Positions 1-13,205 of a stretch of DNA of 64,000 nucleotides are shown piece by piece. The notes beneath the pieces were generated by a model, which was not told where the DNA came from, made no database searches, and saw only the letters and a list, made by a program, of their open reading frames with translations. The stretch's first letter is position 1. Every line of letters starts with the position of its first letter. Made by a program: the position numbers and the translations under genes. Source of the DNA: Filosporella fistucella (Eukaryota; Ascomycota; Leotiomycetes; Helotiales); the NCBI GenBank assembly GCA_030077755.1, contig JAQJZZ010000018.1, forward strand, positions 1,488,001-1,552,000. The letters run 5' to 3'.

Positions 1-930
1 AATAACTCGTGAGCACGCCCTCAGCTGCCTGTCTCCATCCTATCCCTGGCTGCGCTGTGGTTACGTGCAGGCAGACCCCCAGAATGGCAAACCCCAGCCG
101 AGGCCAGGGGTTACTGAATCCCTGAGTCGCGCGGACTTGACCACTAAACTCCTCCAGGCATAGTAATACTCTTCTGTACTTAGGAGGTAACTCGATTCCT
201 CCATCTTGAAGTTTTGGCGTCGCCGGGTGTGCTTCCTCTGGCTTCTGGCTCCTCCTGTCTCTGGTGGTCCATCTCGCCCATATCCAGCGAGCCAGCCCAT
301 CATTCAGCCCATACTCTTCGCCATACGCATACGGACTACTACACTACAGTACGGAGGTAGAGTAGTAGCACGCACGCAGCACGCTTCACCAGCCCGTCCG
401 CCAATATCGGCCGCGACCCACGACCGACTATTATTTGCGTCGTTCCTGGTGTGGTGGAGGTCCACCATCCAACTTGAGATTGCTTTTTAGCACGGTCGTT
501 CTCCTTCAGGCCAGATGAAATATGCCCGAGCGTCCCTGTCAAATAATGGACAATAAGTCTCCTCCATCTGCTGCTTTATTCCATTCCTCGCATCGTTCTG
601 TCTTGTGTCGTGTTCACCACGTTGTGAAAAGCAGTGTCCCCGTCGATCGCGGATGAAGCTCGACAACGGCGCTGCAGTTAAAACAACATCATCGACCACT
701 TTCCCTCGACCCCGCCGCGGTCATTTTCTCGAAACCCTCCCCTCACCGAGCATTTCCCGTACCCGTACGATGTCTCATTGATCCAATTCAACTTCATTAA
801 AATCAGAGATTGTGCCGGCCAGCCGATTCCCTCAGGAATTCGCTGTTGACTGGGAGAAGGGTGGTTTTGCACTTGGTGAAGAACTGTTGCTTGAACTCTC
901 ACACAGAACATTCTGTACTATCAGGGAATC
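1..930. other. Gene-free 5' flank of the first gene
   Basis: No supportable coding region. Open frames here are short, low in family resemblance and overlap each other on both strands. The segment is most simply the promoter and 5' leader of the 931-3210 gene. Confidence 0.5.
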
Positions 931-3210
931 ATGGGCCGAACTTCAAAATTCTCATTCCCTATGCCGGGTCGGAAGAACACCCCAAGCAAAGAAAGCCTTG
1001 CATCGAAACCGCCAATTGGGAATTCAAGCGGCAACTTGTCGAAGGCGCAAAGGATATTGGGAACTGACAGCGACTTGAACATCGATTCACCTGTAAGAGA
1101 TGAGCACCCATGGAGGCATCCAGGTTCCAGATCAAGTGGCATGAGCATATCGATATCTGAGTCAACGCAATCGACAAACGAGGACAGCAACCATGACCCG
1201 GAACAGTGGGATGGCGAGTCTGGTATATTCCCGAAGTCCCCGCGACTTGGAGGGAAAGCATCTTCTACACTTCTTGGTGAACGGTTTGGAGAGACTGGTA
1301 CTATGACGGATTCAAGTGTGGGAGGACGATTACGAAGTGAAGGTTCATCCTCCACGTTGCGGTCATACTACGATCGACAAAAGTCGCCGTTGTCTATTTC
1401 GCAGCAAACGTCAGCATCTTCTGCTCGAGATCTCGCTTTGAGGAAGGGGTTCCCTCCAGTGGTCCAAAGAAGTCCACTTCTGCAGGTAGAATCTTCTATT
1501 GATCCCTTTGATGCACATTTCGCCGAGAAAAGTGTTCGCATCAAAGAGCATGGTTACTACTCGACCATTCCCCTAGAAAAAGCTTCGAGAAAGAAACCTG
1601 CCAGACTCGATTTCTCGAAGCTATTCCCACGTTCGCGAAAGCATGGAGACAAGACGTCAGATAGCGACTCATTAAATACCTCGCCCTCTTCAATCCTGAC
1701 GAGCGCGTCAAGGCAAAGCGATCGTGTGATACCAGAGCCCACACGTCGCAAGCTGAAGAAGGCACCTTCCAAGGAGTCCATCAAATCGCAAAAACACAGT
1801 TCTCATTCGGCTCATTCTCATGAACCACGACAACGGCAAACGAACGACACTTTGGGACAGATTTACGATCACTATGAACATCTTTCAGTCCATTCGCCTC
1901 ATATGGACCAGATACCGGAACAACGGGTTGCTGATTCCCCTCACAGTCGAATCCAGAAAGACAGCCACCACTCCAAATATGGACCAATCCAGAAGTCAGG
2001 TACATCTAATACACCATACCATTTCAATCTTGACAAGGAGCCTTTCTCGTGGAAGAACGTTCGATCAAGTATGATTAACCCACCCTGGGAATTGTCCAGC
2101 GCGGCAAGTATCTCTAGCCGCAATACTAAGACCTCGAGGAACACTGCTGGAAGTGTTTTGTCCGAATCTAACTTGAAAGAGAAGAGTGTCTTGTCTCTAT
2201 CATCAGATTCCGAAGAGGACAATTCTGATCACGAGCATGATGGCACACATGATGATTCATCAAAACATGTTCATCAAGCCCCCGAAGAAAATAAAAAAAC
2301 TGCTACTCGAATGAACAATGAGCCTAGGAGGCAATCATCTCGTCAGACAAGCGCGGTAACCACTCGAGGTTATGCTCAGAGGAAGTCACCTGGTCAGGAT
2401 CCATCTTTCCTCGCGGTCCCAAAGGCATCCACCAGCAATCATCGACTATCAGGTCCATGGTCACCACCCACCACAGAATCCTCTCGTTCTTCCCACGGCC
2501 ACAAGGAACAGAGAGCATCTGGTCACAGGGAGAAGAGATCCTCAAGGCAGACTGTGGCATCAGTGAGATCATCGCAACAGCCAACGCCTCCTGTTTCCCC
2601 AACCTCTGTGGAATTTCGCCAGACTTCTGAGCGGAGCAGCCGCTTTATGGCTGTGACCAAACAGGAAGAAGCACTCCTTGAGGCTTTACGCCAGAAAAGA
2701 GCCAATATGCGTGAGAAGATCATCGAAGAGCATGAGACTGCTAAATCACCTTCGCCACCTCGAATACCAGCGAGAAATGCATCCAGATACTCATCCACAT
2801 CGTCTGTCAATACCGTACGAGCTTCTGGTGTGCCCAGTGGAAAACAAAGAGTGCTTCTCTATCTTGATACACCAGTCGCAGCATGCGAAGTCATCGACAC
2901 CGCAGAGCCTTCTCCGGACCTGAGCGATTTCTTGAGTTTTGGGTCTGACGAGGACTCTACTCCGAGGCACAGTTGGGCACCTCGAGGTGACCGACCCAGA
3001 CCTGATTCCTTTATTGCAACAAATCCTAGGGAAAGCAAAGGTTCTCCAATGACCCCTCCATCAGCCGCGAGACTTTCTGCGGTCGGTATCAAAGATCAGG
3101 GGCTTGTCACTAAGAAACGAAATACTGGTGTTCGATTTGTGGATGATAGCAAAGCCATGAACGAATTTTTATATGATGAGAACGATAGTGATGTTCTCTG
3201 GAATGTATAA
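931..3210 (+). CDS. Serine-rich, mostly disordered fungal protein of unknown function
   Basis: One uninterrupted 759-codon frame starts at ATG 931 and ends at TAA 3208-3210. Composition is dominated by Ser, Arg, Lys, His and Pro, with repeated basic/Ser patches. No signal peptide or membrane segment is visible. The one clearly structured-looking part is a charged helical stretch around residues 573-603 (VTKQEEALLEALRQKRA and following), which reads as a short coiled coil. A more hydrophobic patch (RVLLYLDTP) follows at about residues 640-650, then an acidic segment (SDFLSFGSDEDS). Proteins of this style in ascomycetes are often phospho-regulated scaffolds, but that is inference. I do not recognise a named family. 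The frame is certainly coding; function is unknown. Confidence 0.85.
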   Translation: MGRTSKFSFPMPGRKNTPSKESLASKPPIGNSSGNLSKAQRILGTDSDLNIDSPVRDEHPWRHPGSRSSGMSISISESTQSTNEDSNHDPEQWDGESGIFPKSPRLGGKASSTLLGERFGETGTMTDSSVGGRLRSEGSSSTLRSYYDRQKSPLSISQQTSASSARDLALRKGFPPVVQRSPLLQVESSIDPFDAHFAEKSVRIKEHGYYSTIPLEKASRKKPARLDFSKLFPRSRKHGDKTSDSDSLNTSPSSILTSASRQSDRVIPEPTRRKLKKAPSKESIKSQKHSSHSAHSHEPRQRQTNDTLGQIYDHYEHLSVHSPHMDQIPEQRVADSPHSRIQKDSHHSKYGPIQKSGTSNTPYHFNLDKEPFSWKNVRSSMINPPWELSSAASISSRNTKTSRNTAGSVLSESNLKEKSVLSLSSDSEEDNSDHEHDGTHDDSSKHVHQAPEENKKTATRMNNEPRRQSSRQTSAVTTRGYAQRKSPGQDPSFLAVPKASTSNHRLSGPWSPPTTESSRSSHGHKEQRASGHREKRSSRQTVASVRSSQQPTPPVSPTSVEFRQTSERSSRFMAVTKQEEALLEALRQKRANMREKIIEEHETAKSPSPPRIPARNASRYSSTSSVNTVRASGVPSGKQRVLLYLDTPVAACEVIDTAEPSPDLSDFLSFGSDEDSTPRHSWAPRGDRPRPDSFIATNPRESKGSPMTPPSAARLSAVGIKDQGLVTKKRNTGVRFVDDSKAMNEFLYDENDSDVLWNV

Positions 3211-4512
3211 TTTAATATGGAGGATGGTATGGACAGCACTCTTTACTATTACTATTTCATTTGTTTGGTCTCTTAGCGTTGGTTGCATTTATACCCAGAA
3301 TTTGGATTTTCGGGAGGTTGGTTTACGAGGGTACGGCTGGACCTTGGGCATAGGGATGGCCAAGGTATAGGATTGAGATTTGGGTGGAGGTGTCTATAAA
3401 CCTGTTGACTTGTATATATTTAATAGAGCTCTCAGCATCATCAGACCCCGGTATCAAACCTGTACGCAGAGCTCTCCATGCAACTACCACTGAGTTTCCA
3501 GGCTTAAAGCTGTTAACAATATCAATCCTAGATGGATCATGTGCATCATTGAACCCTTCATTTCGTGGAGTGACATTGCATATTATAGGCTGATTAGAAG
3601 GAAGTGCTCCTGCATCGGAATATTAATTTCTCCTCAACTTTCTCTCGTACCTCGGTCTGCAGAATTTCATTCAGGCTGCGTCGCTTGCCAGTCTTCTGGC
3701 GTTGTCAAGCTTTGGGCTCGTCGCAGCTGACCGATTTTGGAGCCAAACGATATTCTGTGACCATCAGCCCAATTATGGCATCTGATCTCTCTCTGCAGAC
3801 ATCAACGACGTGAAAGTATGCACACTTGTCTCCCGTCAAGGTCCCTACTAGTGATGAGCGGTCAACAGTATTTGGACCACGTCGAAGGGGGTGCAGAACA
3901 AGTGGAGAAGTCAGCTATGGACACATGTGACCATCAAACCTGGACACAGAATGATGATCACGAGTGATGTTTCGAATGCTTGAACCGTAGGCTATCTCTT
4001 TTCCAGACCGAAACTTCCGTTGTTGTACTCTAGGGGTGAGAACTTTTTCGCTATGGAGAAGATGCTTGTGCGTGACGCTGGGGTGAAATCATAGCTAGCT
4101 TGTCTCAGCTCGACTTCGAGAAGCAAATATGAAGATTCGAGGGCCCAAACCTAAGACGAACTTCGACGTTTGCTTCTTGACTGCTTCTCGCCAGGGTTCT
4201 CCTTTTCTCAGATGCATGTCAATTGTGCCACGATTGCAGCCACACTTCCAAGGTCGAGCTCGCCTTGTTGATTGGACTAACGAAAAATCCCCAGAAGACG
4301 CGGGCGATCATTTAGTGTGAGCCAAAATAAGGAGCATCCCAAAGCATCGTAGAGACATTTTCTCTGCAACTTTCTGCCCACACCACACAAGAAATCACTC
4401 CTCAAATCCGCAATACCTTGCTACATCCAATTTACCGAATAGAATTCAAAATTGTTGTCGAAAAACACATCTCGAATCAGTTCTCAAGTCCCTACGAGGG
4501 CACGGCGCAGAT
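3211..4512. other. Intergenic interval
   Basis: About 1.3 kb between two plus-strand genes. No frame longer than about 70 codons and no RNA gene that I can support; presumably the 3' UTR of the upstream gene and the promoter of the transporter. Confidence 0.5.
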
Positions 4513-6140
4513 ATGGGGGACGCGCCGAACAAATCTACTTTCATGGGCGTGCCAATGAAGCATGTATCCCTAATTACTGTACGGGGAAATGGCAACCTTT
4601 GGCAGAGTTAAAACTGATGTTTATATAGCTTACTTTCCAAAATTCCGCCCTCATACTTGTCAGTTACCCCGGATTGCATTATATACAGCTTGGCAGAGTT
4701 GGCAATGAGGAACAGCAGGAGCTTTGTGTTGACCAGATATAGATTATGCACTATTCACGAATAATGCCACTTTCTGGCGGGCATAGATACTTCACGAGTA
4801 CTGCGGTATTCTTGAACGAGGTCATCAAGCTTGCGGTCTCCCTTACAATTGCAATGTATGACATATCACGGACCCTCCCTCCGGCAACACCTGCGACGGT
4901 GCTCTTCGAACAATTATATATGTCCGTTTTTTCAGGGGATGGGTGGAAGCTTGCTATTCCCGCAACTCTATACACATTACAGAACTCCCTGCAGTATATA
5001 GCAGTTAGCAATCTGGACGCGGTGCACTTTCAGATCCTGTACCAATTGAAGGTAATGTGACTGGTCGGGGCTACCTGCTGGGTCGCTAACATAGCTGCAG
5101 ATTTTAACGACGGCACTCTTCAGTGTGACGATGTTGGGTCGAGCTCTGTCCTCGAGAAGATGGGTTGCACTGGTTTTACTGACCTTGGGTGTTGCTGTTG
5201 TGCAGCTACCTTCGAACGATGCCTCAGCATACTCTGGCATCAAGGATTCACAATCTCGATTTTACTTCCCTCGGTCATTCCACGAGTTAGGACAATTGAG
5301 TAGTGGTGCAGGAGAGGTGGCCAGGGAACTGACTAAACGTGGACTGGAGAGTTTGTCAGAAGGGCTTACGAAACGATCCGCAACATACGAGGGCATACAA
5401 GAAGACCTGGGACTTACGAAACCTGTGATGAACTACTCGATTGGGTTATCTGCAGTCCTGATAGCGGCTGTAATTTCTGGCTTAACTGGAGTATACTTCG
5501 AGAAGGTCTTGAAAGAATCGACAACACATGTTACAGTTTGGACCCGAAACGTCCAATTGTCATTTTATTCACTCTTTCCGGCTCTAATTTTCGGCGTCAT
5601 ATTCAAGGATGGAGAGGAGATCTCAAAGAATGGGTTCTTTGATGGTTACAATTGGGTAGTTTGGACAGCTATTGTTTTTCAAGCATTGGGTGGCGTACTT
5701 GTGGCCATGTGCATCAACTACGCGGACAACATTGCCAAGAACTTTGCAACTTCAATAAGTATCATCCTGAGCTTTCTATTCAGCGTTTGGTTTTTTGACT
5801 TCCAAGTCACACTCAATGTAAGCCCTCCTGGTCTATTTCCGGCGCCAAATCTAACACAACTCAGTTTATTTTTGGCACTGCTGTTGTCATTTTTGCAACA
5901 TACCTCTACAGCGGACCGGATAGGAAACGAAATCGGCCCCCTCCTATTAACATTGCCAGCTACGAGAAGACGACTATTGATAATGGCTACACTCCAAAAT
6001 TCGAGGAGGACAGGTCGAAGATGTTGGATCCACTGGAGAGTTTAAAGGCCGCTGGTTTATCTACGTCAAGGCCATCTTCGCCACTGAGACATCACTCTAG
6101 GGTGGGGTCATCGAGAGGCAAAGTGAAGAGAGATGATTAA
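4513..6140 (+). CDS. UDP-galactose-type nucleotide-sugar transporter (SLC35A family)
   Basis: Golgi antiporter family that carries nucleotide sugars into the lumen for glycosylation. Five exons fit: 4513-4563, 4629-4658, 4743-5051, 5101-5817 and 5865-6140. All are phase 0 and total 1383 nt (460 aa). The spliced N-terminus reads KHLTFQNSALILIMHYSRIM, followed by STAVFLNEVIKLAVS, the hallmark of the family. The exon-3/exon-4 junction gives LYQLKILTTALFSV. The exon 4/5 junction gives VTLNFIFGTAVVIFATYLYS, the last membrane span. Multiple hydrophobic helices are present. The hydrophilic loop after the LPSNDAS segment is longer than in animal homologues. The C-terminal tail is Ser/Arg-rich and cytosolic. 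The 30-nt second exon is small. Related to S. pombe Gms1; exact substrate is inferred. Confidence 0.9.
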
Positions 6141-6936
6141 AAATGACAAGATTATGAAAATAGGTGTATATTACAGACGGGCAGGCCAAGATGAGATGTG
6201 CTCAGGCACTTGGTGACAATGGGACGGAAATTTTAGTAAGATATGGGAGGGTCCATATTGCATGCTTACGTTGCATGATATTAGGCGTTGCATGGTTGAA
6301 AAGCTCTGGGGTTCATGAGAGGTACTTGGTATATCATTACCACCACAAATGGATATAGTGTGGTCACTGCATAACTGAATGTGATGAAGATCATCACGAG
6401 CAGTTTAGAGGGAAGTAGAGCACATGGTTTCAGCATTGATAGAGGCTTTACATCTTCCCACATACACTTTTCTCCAACATAGTAGCTCAACATACTTACC
6501 ACCACGGAAGGAACACAATGAGCGAGAGCTCTAGTGGAAGTAGAATAATCCTTCGGCGGGATTTGCATCTTATTTTCACGCTTGTTTTCATAACGTTTAA
6601 TCGAAATGTGGTGTTTAATTTCTTGTAGTGCTCTGACAGAATTTGGGGGCCGCCGACGACTTCCTATTTGGGCGGAAAACGACCCTCATCGCCTGCACAA
6701 CCTTTCACACTTCTACCTTAATCGCACTTCGTCTATCACAAGCATCTGCGAAAAACCACCGTCTGGGCATCATGCCGAATTTGTGAGTGGGTGCAGCAGT
6801 ATAAAAAGTCATGTTGGTATTCTCGATGCCATAGACGGATCCCTTCATTCTCATTTCCTTCCTGTGGCTCTATACCTTAGTCTTGATCTTGATCTTGATT
6901 TCCCTGCCGTTCTAATAATCGGCGTCACAGTTCACA
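6141..6936. other. Intergenic interval
   Basis: About 0.8 kb. No gene seen. The stretch just before 6937 is pyrimidine-rich with a short direct repeat of a CTTGAT-type hexamer at about 6880-6900, consistent with a promoter or leader. Confidence 0.45.
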
Positions 6937-9900
6937 ATGGATGGTGACACATATCATCGACGTATATTGGAGCATACTGCCAGTTTCAGTATCGGCTCAA
7001 CTCACGATACACAACCACATCGGACCACTGAGCATCCCCGTGTTGTGGAATGGACCTTCAGACATGGTGAGCAGCGGCCTTTGGCGGAGCCTGTGCCTTC
7101 GAGAGATATTGGTACCTATCCCCATTTCGTTATATTTTGCGTTCTAACAGTGTATACTTCAAAGCTCAGTCCTTATTCGAAACGCAAGCTTCACAATCTT
7201 TAGCATCAGGTACTGGGCCAGGTAGATTGACTCTAGGCCCTCGAAAGTCGCACTCAGAGACTGAGGGAGAGCCGAGGGCATTTACAAATGCCGACAATCA
7301 CTTCAGGTTGGCACAGAATCTTCTGCAGGGTATGCCAATGTCTGGGGCAATACCCCGACAAATGGATGCTCAACCACTTCACTCCGTTGCACATAATTTG
7401 CGTGAGGGAAGGCCTATGGACCCTGCAAGACAGTTTCATCCGCGAACGCTCGATTCCGTTGATCAACTTGCAACTGCCATCATTATGCAGCAGCCCATGC
7501 CATTACAGAGACAGACATGGAATGCAAGCTTTGGGTCGGGAGCCCATCTAGAGCATAGCAATGTCCTCCAAGAGCATGGCAGGAAGTTCAGTCATTTGCA
7601 ATCACAGAAGCAGCAGATGACTCCCACTTTCAACCTGAGTAAGCTTTGCTCTACTGCGAAGTATAATATAACATATGCTGATAAACTCAGATCCATCGGC
7701 ACTAAGTCCTTCTGCTTACCAAGAGTCGAGAAGCTCAACCCCTTTCTTCGGGCAAGGTTCAAGTCCTACAGCGAGGGTCGCAATCCGCCGAAATCAACAT
7801 CATGCAGTTACACCATCTCGCCTCTACAAAGCCAATGATCATCAGGACTTACATAATTCCTCACAATCTTCTCCTTTTCACACTCCTCAGCGGCTTGCTC
7901 CAGCACAAAATCAGCAATGTCAGCTTCAGACTCTCGCTCTGTCACATGCTCCGCCCATAGCCAACGGCATCCAGCTAGTTTCTCCATATGATCTTCCTGA
8001 TCGATTTCGACATGTGTTCCCGTACCAACTTTTCAATGCTGTACAGTCTAAATGTTTCCAGCCAATCTACCAATCGAACGACAACATTGTTGTGTCAGCT
8101 CCCACGGGTAGTGGTAAAACAGTGCTCCTGGAGCTAGCAATATGCAGGTTGGCAGAAAATCACAAATCTGGACAGTTCAAAATTGTCTACCAAGCGCCGA
8201 CCAAATCACTTTGCTCTGAACGACTTAGAGATTGGCAGAAGAAGTTCAGTCATCTTAACTTACCATGCGCTGAGCTGACTGGAGATACAAGCCAGGGCGA
8301 GATGGCTAGAGTTCGAAATGCTTCCATCATTGTGACAACACCAGAGAAATGGGATAGCATCACGCGGAAATGGGCTGATCACCATAAACTCGTACAAATG
8401 GTTAAATTGTTCCTTATCGATGAGGTTCACATGCTCAAAGACACTCGAGGCGCAACTTTAGAGGCGGTTGTCTCTCGTATGAAAACTGTGGGCGCAAATG
8501 TACGGTTCGTAGCTCTGAGTGCCACAGTTCCCAACTCCGGCGACATAGCAATGTGGCTTGGCAAAGATCACAGCAACAAACATCTTCCAGCGCATCGTGA
8601 AACGTTTGGAGAAAGTTTTCGGCCTGTCCAATTACAAAAATTTGTTCATGGATTTGACGGAAGCTTCAATGACTTTGCTTTCGAGAAGCACTTGGATGGC
8701 AAGTTACCAAAGCTGATTCATCAGTATACCCAACAAAAACCTATCATGGTCTTTTGTTGGACTAGGAAATCTTGTGAAAGCACTGCATCATTACTCGCAG
8801 AATGGTGGAACAGAAGCCACTCTGAACGTTCATGGCCAGCTCCAAATCAACGGCTTGTCGTCATTAGCCGAGAATTGCAACAGCTTGTCACTTGTGGTGT
8901 AGCATTTCACCATGCTGGTCTTGATCCTCAAGACCGACATGCTATTGAAGATGCTTTTCTAAAGGGAATCATCAATGTTATCTGCTGCACAGGCACGTTG
9001 GCTGTCGGTGTCAATCTCCCGTGTAACATGGTTGTGTTAAAGGGCACGATGGGATTCCAAGATGGTCGTCAGTGCGAATACTCTGACTTGGAGGTGATGC
9101 AAATGCTTGGTAGAGCTGGTCGGCCACAATTTGATGACAGAGCCACTGCTGTTATTCTAACGCGTACTCAAAACACCGAGCGCTACAACAAGATGATCTC
9201 GGGCCAAGATATCTTGGAAAGCACTCTACATCTCAATTTGATCGAGCATCTTAATTCGGAAGTCAGCTTGGGCTTTATCAAAAGCCTGTACGAGGCCAAA
9301 CAATGGATTGGTAGTACTTTCCTTAATGTCAGAATCCGGCAGAATCCAACGTACTACAAGATTGATGGAATCACTTTGACTGGAGATGCGGAACAACGTC
9401 TAGAACAGGTCTGTGAGAAAGACATCAAACTCCTTCAGGAGCAGGGCCTCATGAATGAGGAGGAGCGATTTGGCTGCACCGAATATGGTCATGCAATGTC
9501 TCGATACATGGTGCAATTTAACACGATGAAAATTTTATTAGGTATCTGTAAAGGAGCAAAGATGGAAGAGATAGTAAGTAGATTGTTCCGTGTATCAAGG
9601 CCTTACTTACCATCACAGCTTCAAACTATCTGTCAAGCCTTAGAATTTCGAGATCTTCGAATGAAACCAGCCGAGAGGCCTGTTCTTCGAGAGTTCAACA
9701 AATCACCATTTATCAAATTTCCTATCAAAGAGTCCATCACCACCACTGCACACAAAGTTTCTTTGATTATTCAAGTTCAGCTGGGGGGCATTGATTTGCC
9801 AACAGATAAGGACTTTCAAACAATAAAGCGACAATTTATGACCGATAAGTCTCTGGTTTTTGAACGCATCGCTCGTCTTGTTCGCTGTGTTATAGATTGC

Positions 9901-12012
9901 AAAGTTTCCGGTCGCGATTCTGTTTGTGTCAAAAATGCTCTCGATCTGGCCCGGAGTCTCTCAGCCGAGTTCTGGGAAAATTCGAACCTCCAGCTCAGAC
10001 AGATTCCCCAAATGGGCCCTGTAGCAGTCCGGAAGTTGGTCACTAACAACGTGAAGAGCATCGAAAAGCTTTCTAAGCTTGATACAGCTACTATCGAACG
10101 CATCATGTCGAGAAATCCGCCCTACGGAAAGAAGACTAAAGATATTCTCACAGGCTTTCCCCGACTCCAAGTAGTTGCTGAAATCGTGGGCAAAGCTCCT
10201 TTTAGACAGGGGCACAATCCCAAAGTTCATGTAAAGGCTGTTCTTGCATTTCAGAATGACAAAATTCCGATCTTCAATGGGATACGACCATCCATCACGT
10301 TCATGGCTGAGACGACAGATGGAATTTTAGCACATTTTTGGCGTGGAAGCATCACGAAGCTAGAAAAAGGCTGCGAAATCAAATTTGCTGTGGAAATATC
10401 AAGGGTGCAAGAAGAGATCAGATGTGTCATTGCGTGCGACGAGATCGTCGGTACAACTACGCAATGTATTCTACAACATGGAATTCCTTCCTCGGTCTTC
10501 CCAACACCTGTGACGCTCAAAGAAATCATACCACAGCCACTACGCAGCGAGGATAGGTTTGAGGATCATGGTAATGATGACTTTGACAAGTTCGGAAGTG
10601 CCGATTTAAAAGAGGAGGAGATACTTGCAGTTGCAAACGCCACAGAGAGACCCGAGAGTAATTATGGCTCCGATGAGTTTCCAGACCTAGACGACATTGA
10701 AATCTCTATTGCAAGTAAACCTGCTGTGAGAGCAGATCCGAAGCCCCAAAATTTCATGGACCTGGTGGAGTCTTTCCCGATGTCCAACGGCAGATGGACA
10801 TGTCTCCATGCCTGCCGTGATGGACAGCTTCTCAAAAATGGCAAGATTTGTAAGCACAGATGCTGCAAGGATGGTCTAGACAAGAGGCCAAAGGTGAGGA
10901 AACGGGTAAGTCCACCCTTTCGTTTACTTGCGCTTACTGATTTCGATTATCAGATTGCTGTCAACGTCGATGAAAATGCAGATGAGATGGTAGGCTTTGA
11001 TCTCAAGATTTAACACGATGCTAACACACTGCTCACAGCCTGCATTTGATGTTGCTAAGGTTTCTGTACGAAAAAAGACGGATAAAGCAAAAAAAAGCAC
11101 TTCAGACTTGGGTAATATTGATAAAAAATTCGCCAAAAAGGTACTTGGATTGTGCAAAGCCCGCTCCACGAACTAATAATCATCCAGGAAAAGAATACTT
11201 CGACTCTCACTCAGTATCTTGTTCCTGCATTCCACGACTCCGACTTCTCAGACATAGAGGTCGTTGATTTGACTGAGAAAGTCGAGGCCGCGGAATATGG
11301 CCAATGCGAGCAACGAGAGTACATTACATTGCAAAGTCTTCGTACATCAATACAGGCTGATGGACATCCTGGACTTTCCAACCGAATCTCCGATTTTGGT
11401 GCATATTCTGAGGCTGGGTTCCTGAGGAGAAGCATATTGAATGAAGAGGATTTTGATCTGCATACAGAGCAGGAGAAGCAGGTCAATACAACGCCTGCGG
11501 CCCAACCACAAGCGATCGATAATACTCTTGACCAAGCGAACTTCTTTGATGAAGGCATGTCGACATACAAAAAGCAGTCTCCAGAATCTCCGATCCGAAA
11601 CTCACAAGAAAGTCTTGAGGCTGCGATGCTGGGTTTGGAGGATCCGTTATTGTTAGCAGCTTCCGATCCTATAACCAAGGTTTGTTCAAGTCCCAGAGCC
11701 TTTGTCAGAGAGGCTTCCAATTTTTCTGCTTTCAAGGATCAAGATACTAGCCCAGAGATTTCTAAAAACCTCGCCGCAACGGCCGTTTCAGACGATTCAA
11801 CAATCGCCACGAAGGTAAATTTAAAGCGGGCACATTCTGAAGACCTTGATATCGCCGAAGTTATAAAGGCACGCCGAATCACGAGAACAGAACAAATAGC
11901 AGATTCATTCCAAGACGCGCCTTGCCAGACCCCGGCTGGGCCATCGTGGCTAGCAGCTTTCGATTCGGAGCTTATTGATGGCTTCAAAGACTATGTCGAG
12001 TTTGTGGATTGA
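6937..12012 (+). CDS. MER3: Meiotic ATP-dependent DNA helicase MER3/HFM1
   Basis: Ski2-like helicase that promotes meiotic crossovers by unwinding and stabilising recombination intermediates (ZMM pathway). The body is exon 7691-10905. It holds Walker A APTGSGKT (about 8098-8121), DEVH box (8419-8430), SATVPN, and motif VI QMLGRAGRPQFD (about 9100-9135). A winged helix and a Sec63-like domain with a helix-hairpin-helix (MGPVAVRKLV) follow. After this come a Cys/His cluster (CLHAC...CKHRCC, about 10799-10866) and an acidic, Ser-rich tail. Later exons are 10954-10989, 11039-11140 and 11188-12012, all in phase. The N-terminal exons are less sure. ATG 6937 with exon 6937-7111 joined to 7210-7638 keeps phase (1594 codons in total). 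ATG 6941 with acceptor 7169 also works. Expected to be expressed in meiosis. Confidence 0.9.
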
Positions 12013-13205
12013 GGTTAACATAGAGTAACTCATGGAAAATTTAAGTGCGAAACAGAGTGCAAGGCTGGCAGGGCGAGAGTTGGGAAAATACGAATTGCTA
12101 CATTGCTGTCATGGAAGGAAACACTTTGTTTGGGCGGTTGAACCAGATGATCGCCATCTCACTTGTAGTCACTTGCATAGTTTGCATCAGAGCTTCATAT
12201 GAACAATAACAACCATAACTGTGTTTTCACGTTCTTCGGCACAATCTCAAAACTAGAGGATCTACCGCAAACTATCGAGATAAACCTCGACCATGTCTCA
12301 GTCGGCAGGAACCATTTTATGCTTTCGGATGTAATCTTCGCAATCTATACCTCGAGATCCTACTGTAAGTCAAAGTATCGACCAAAGAGCAAGGCAGCAA
12401 CTTGTAAGGGCATGAGGATATAAGCAACAAGCAGGTAGGAGTACTGAGCACAGAATTTCACATCCCACACACTCTCACACTCAATCAGTTAGTTTGATGC
12501 AGGAATAGTCTGATGAAACCTCCCTTTTTGTGTCTCCTGAATCATCCAAAGCGAAGGCCAGGAGCCACTGATAGTGATGGAAATTGGTAATGGTATTGAG
12601 AATGAGACTCGGCTCAGCTCCACCTTCCCAACGTGGAATGGGAGGTTATGAACCAGACTATGGAATCACTTCACCGGACATAACTTCCTGGATTTCTTCC
12701 AAGTTTAGAGATCAAAGAAGGTATGCTCACGCCAGGCCGCTCGTTCTAGGTCCTTGCAGGCATTTCTATAATGATCAAAGTCAAATTTGCGCTTCAAGCA
12801 TCCAGGCAATGCGCCACCCACCTTGCTACCCTTGAGAGAAACATAGAATTAGAGCTCTGAGACCATGATGCACTCCAAGCCAATACCATCTGCAAGCCCC
12901 CAGGGGCGAGGGGTTTTCACATGATCTAGGCCTCAAGGCGGTCTCGCAGCAAAAAGGAAGTAATGAGACATCCGCGGTTCTCTTCGCCTCCAACATCCTA
13001 AAATGGGAGTTCAACTATGGAACTGGTTTCAGCGCAGCATAAATGAGGGATTAGAACGGCGGTGCGAAAGGCGTGCCACAAAGAATTCTCCATACATGCA
13101 AGCTCCAGTTCTAAATGATACAAATTTGGGTTTAAGAATACGAACCAATCTAAATACGCGATATCCGTGACTCCATCAGACCTTCCATTCTTTCCCCTGT
13201 ATAGT
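12013..13205. other. Intergenic interval (convergent 3' ends)
   Basis: About 1.2 kb between the 3' ends of MER3 (plus) and the Ser-rich secreted protein (minus). Only short unrelated frames; nothing supportable. Confidence 0.5.
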
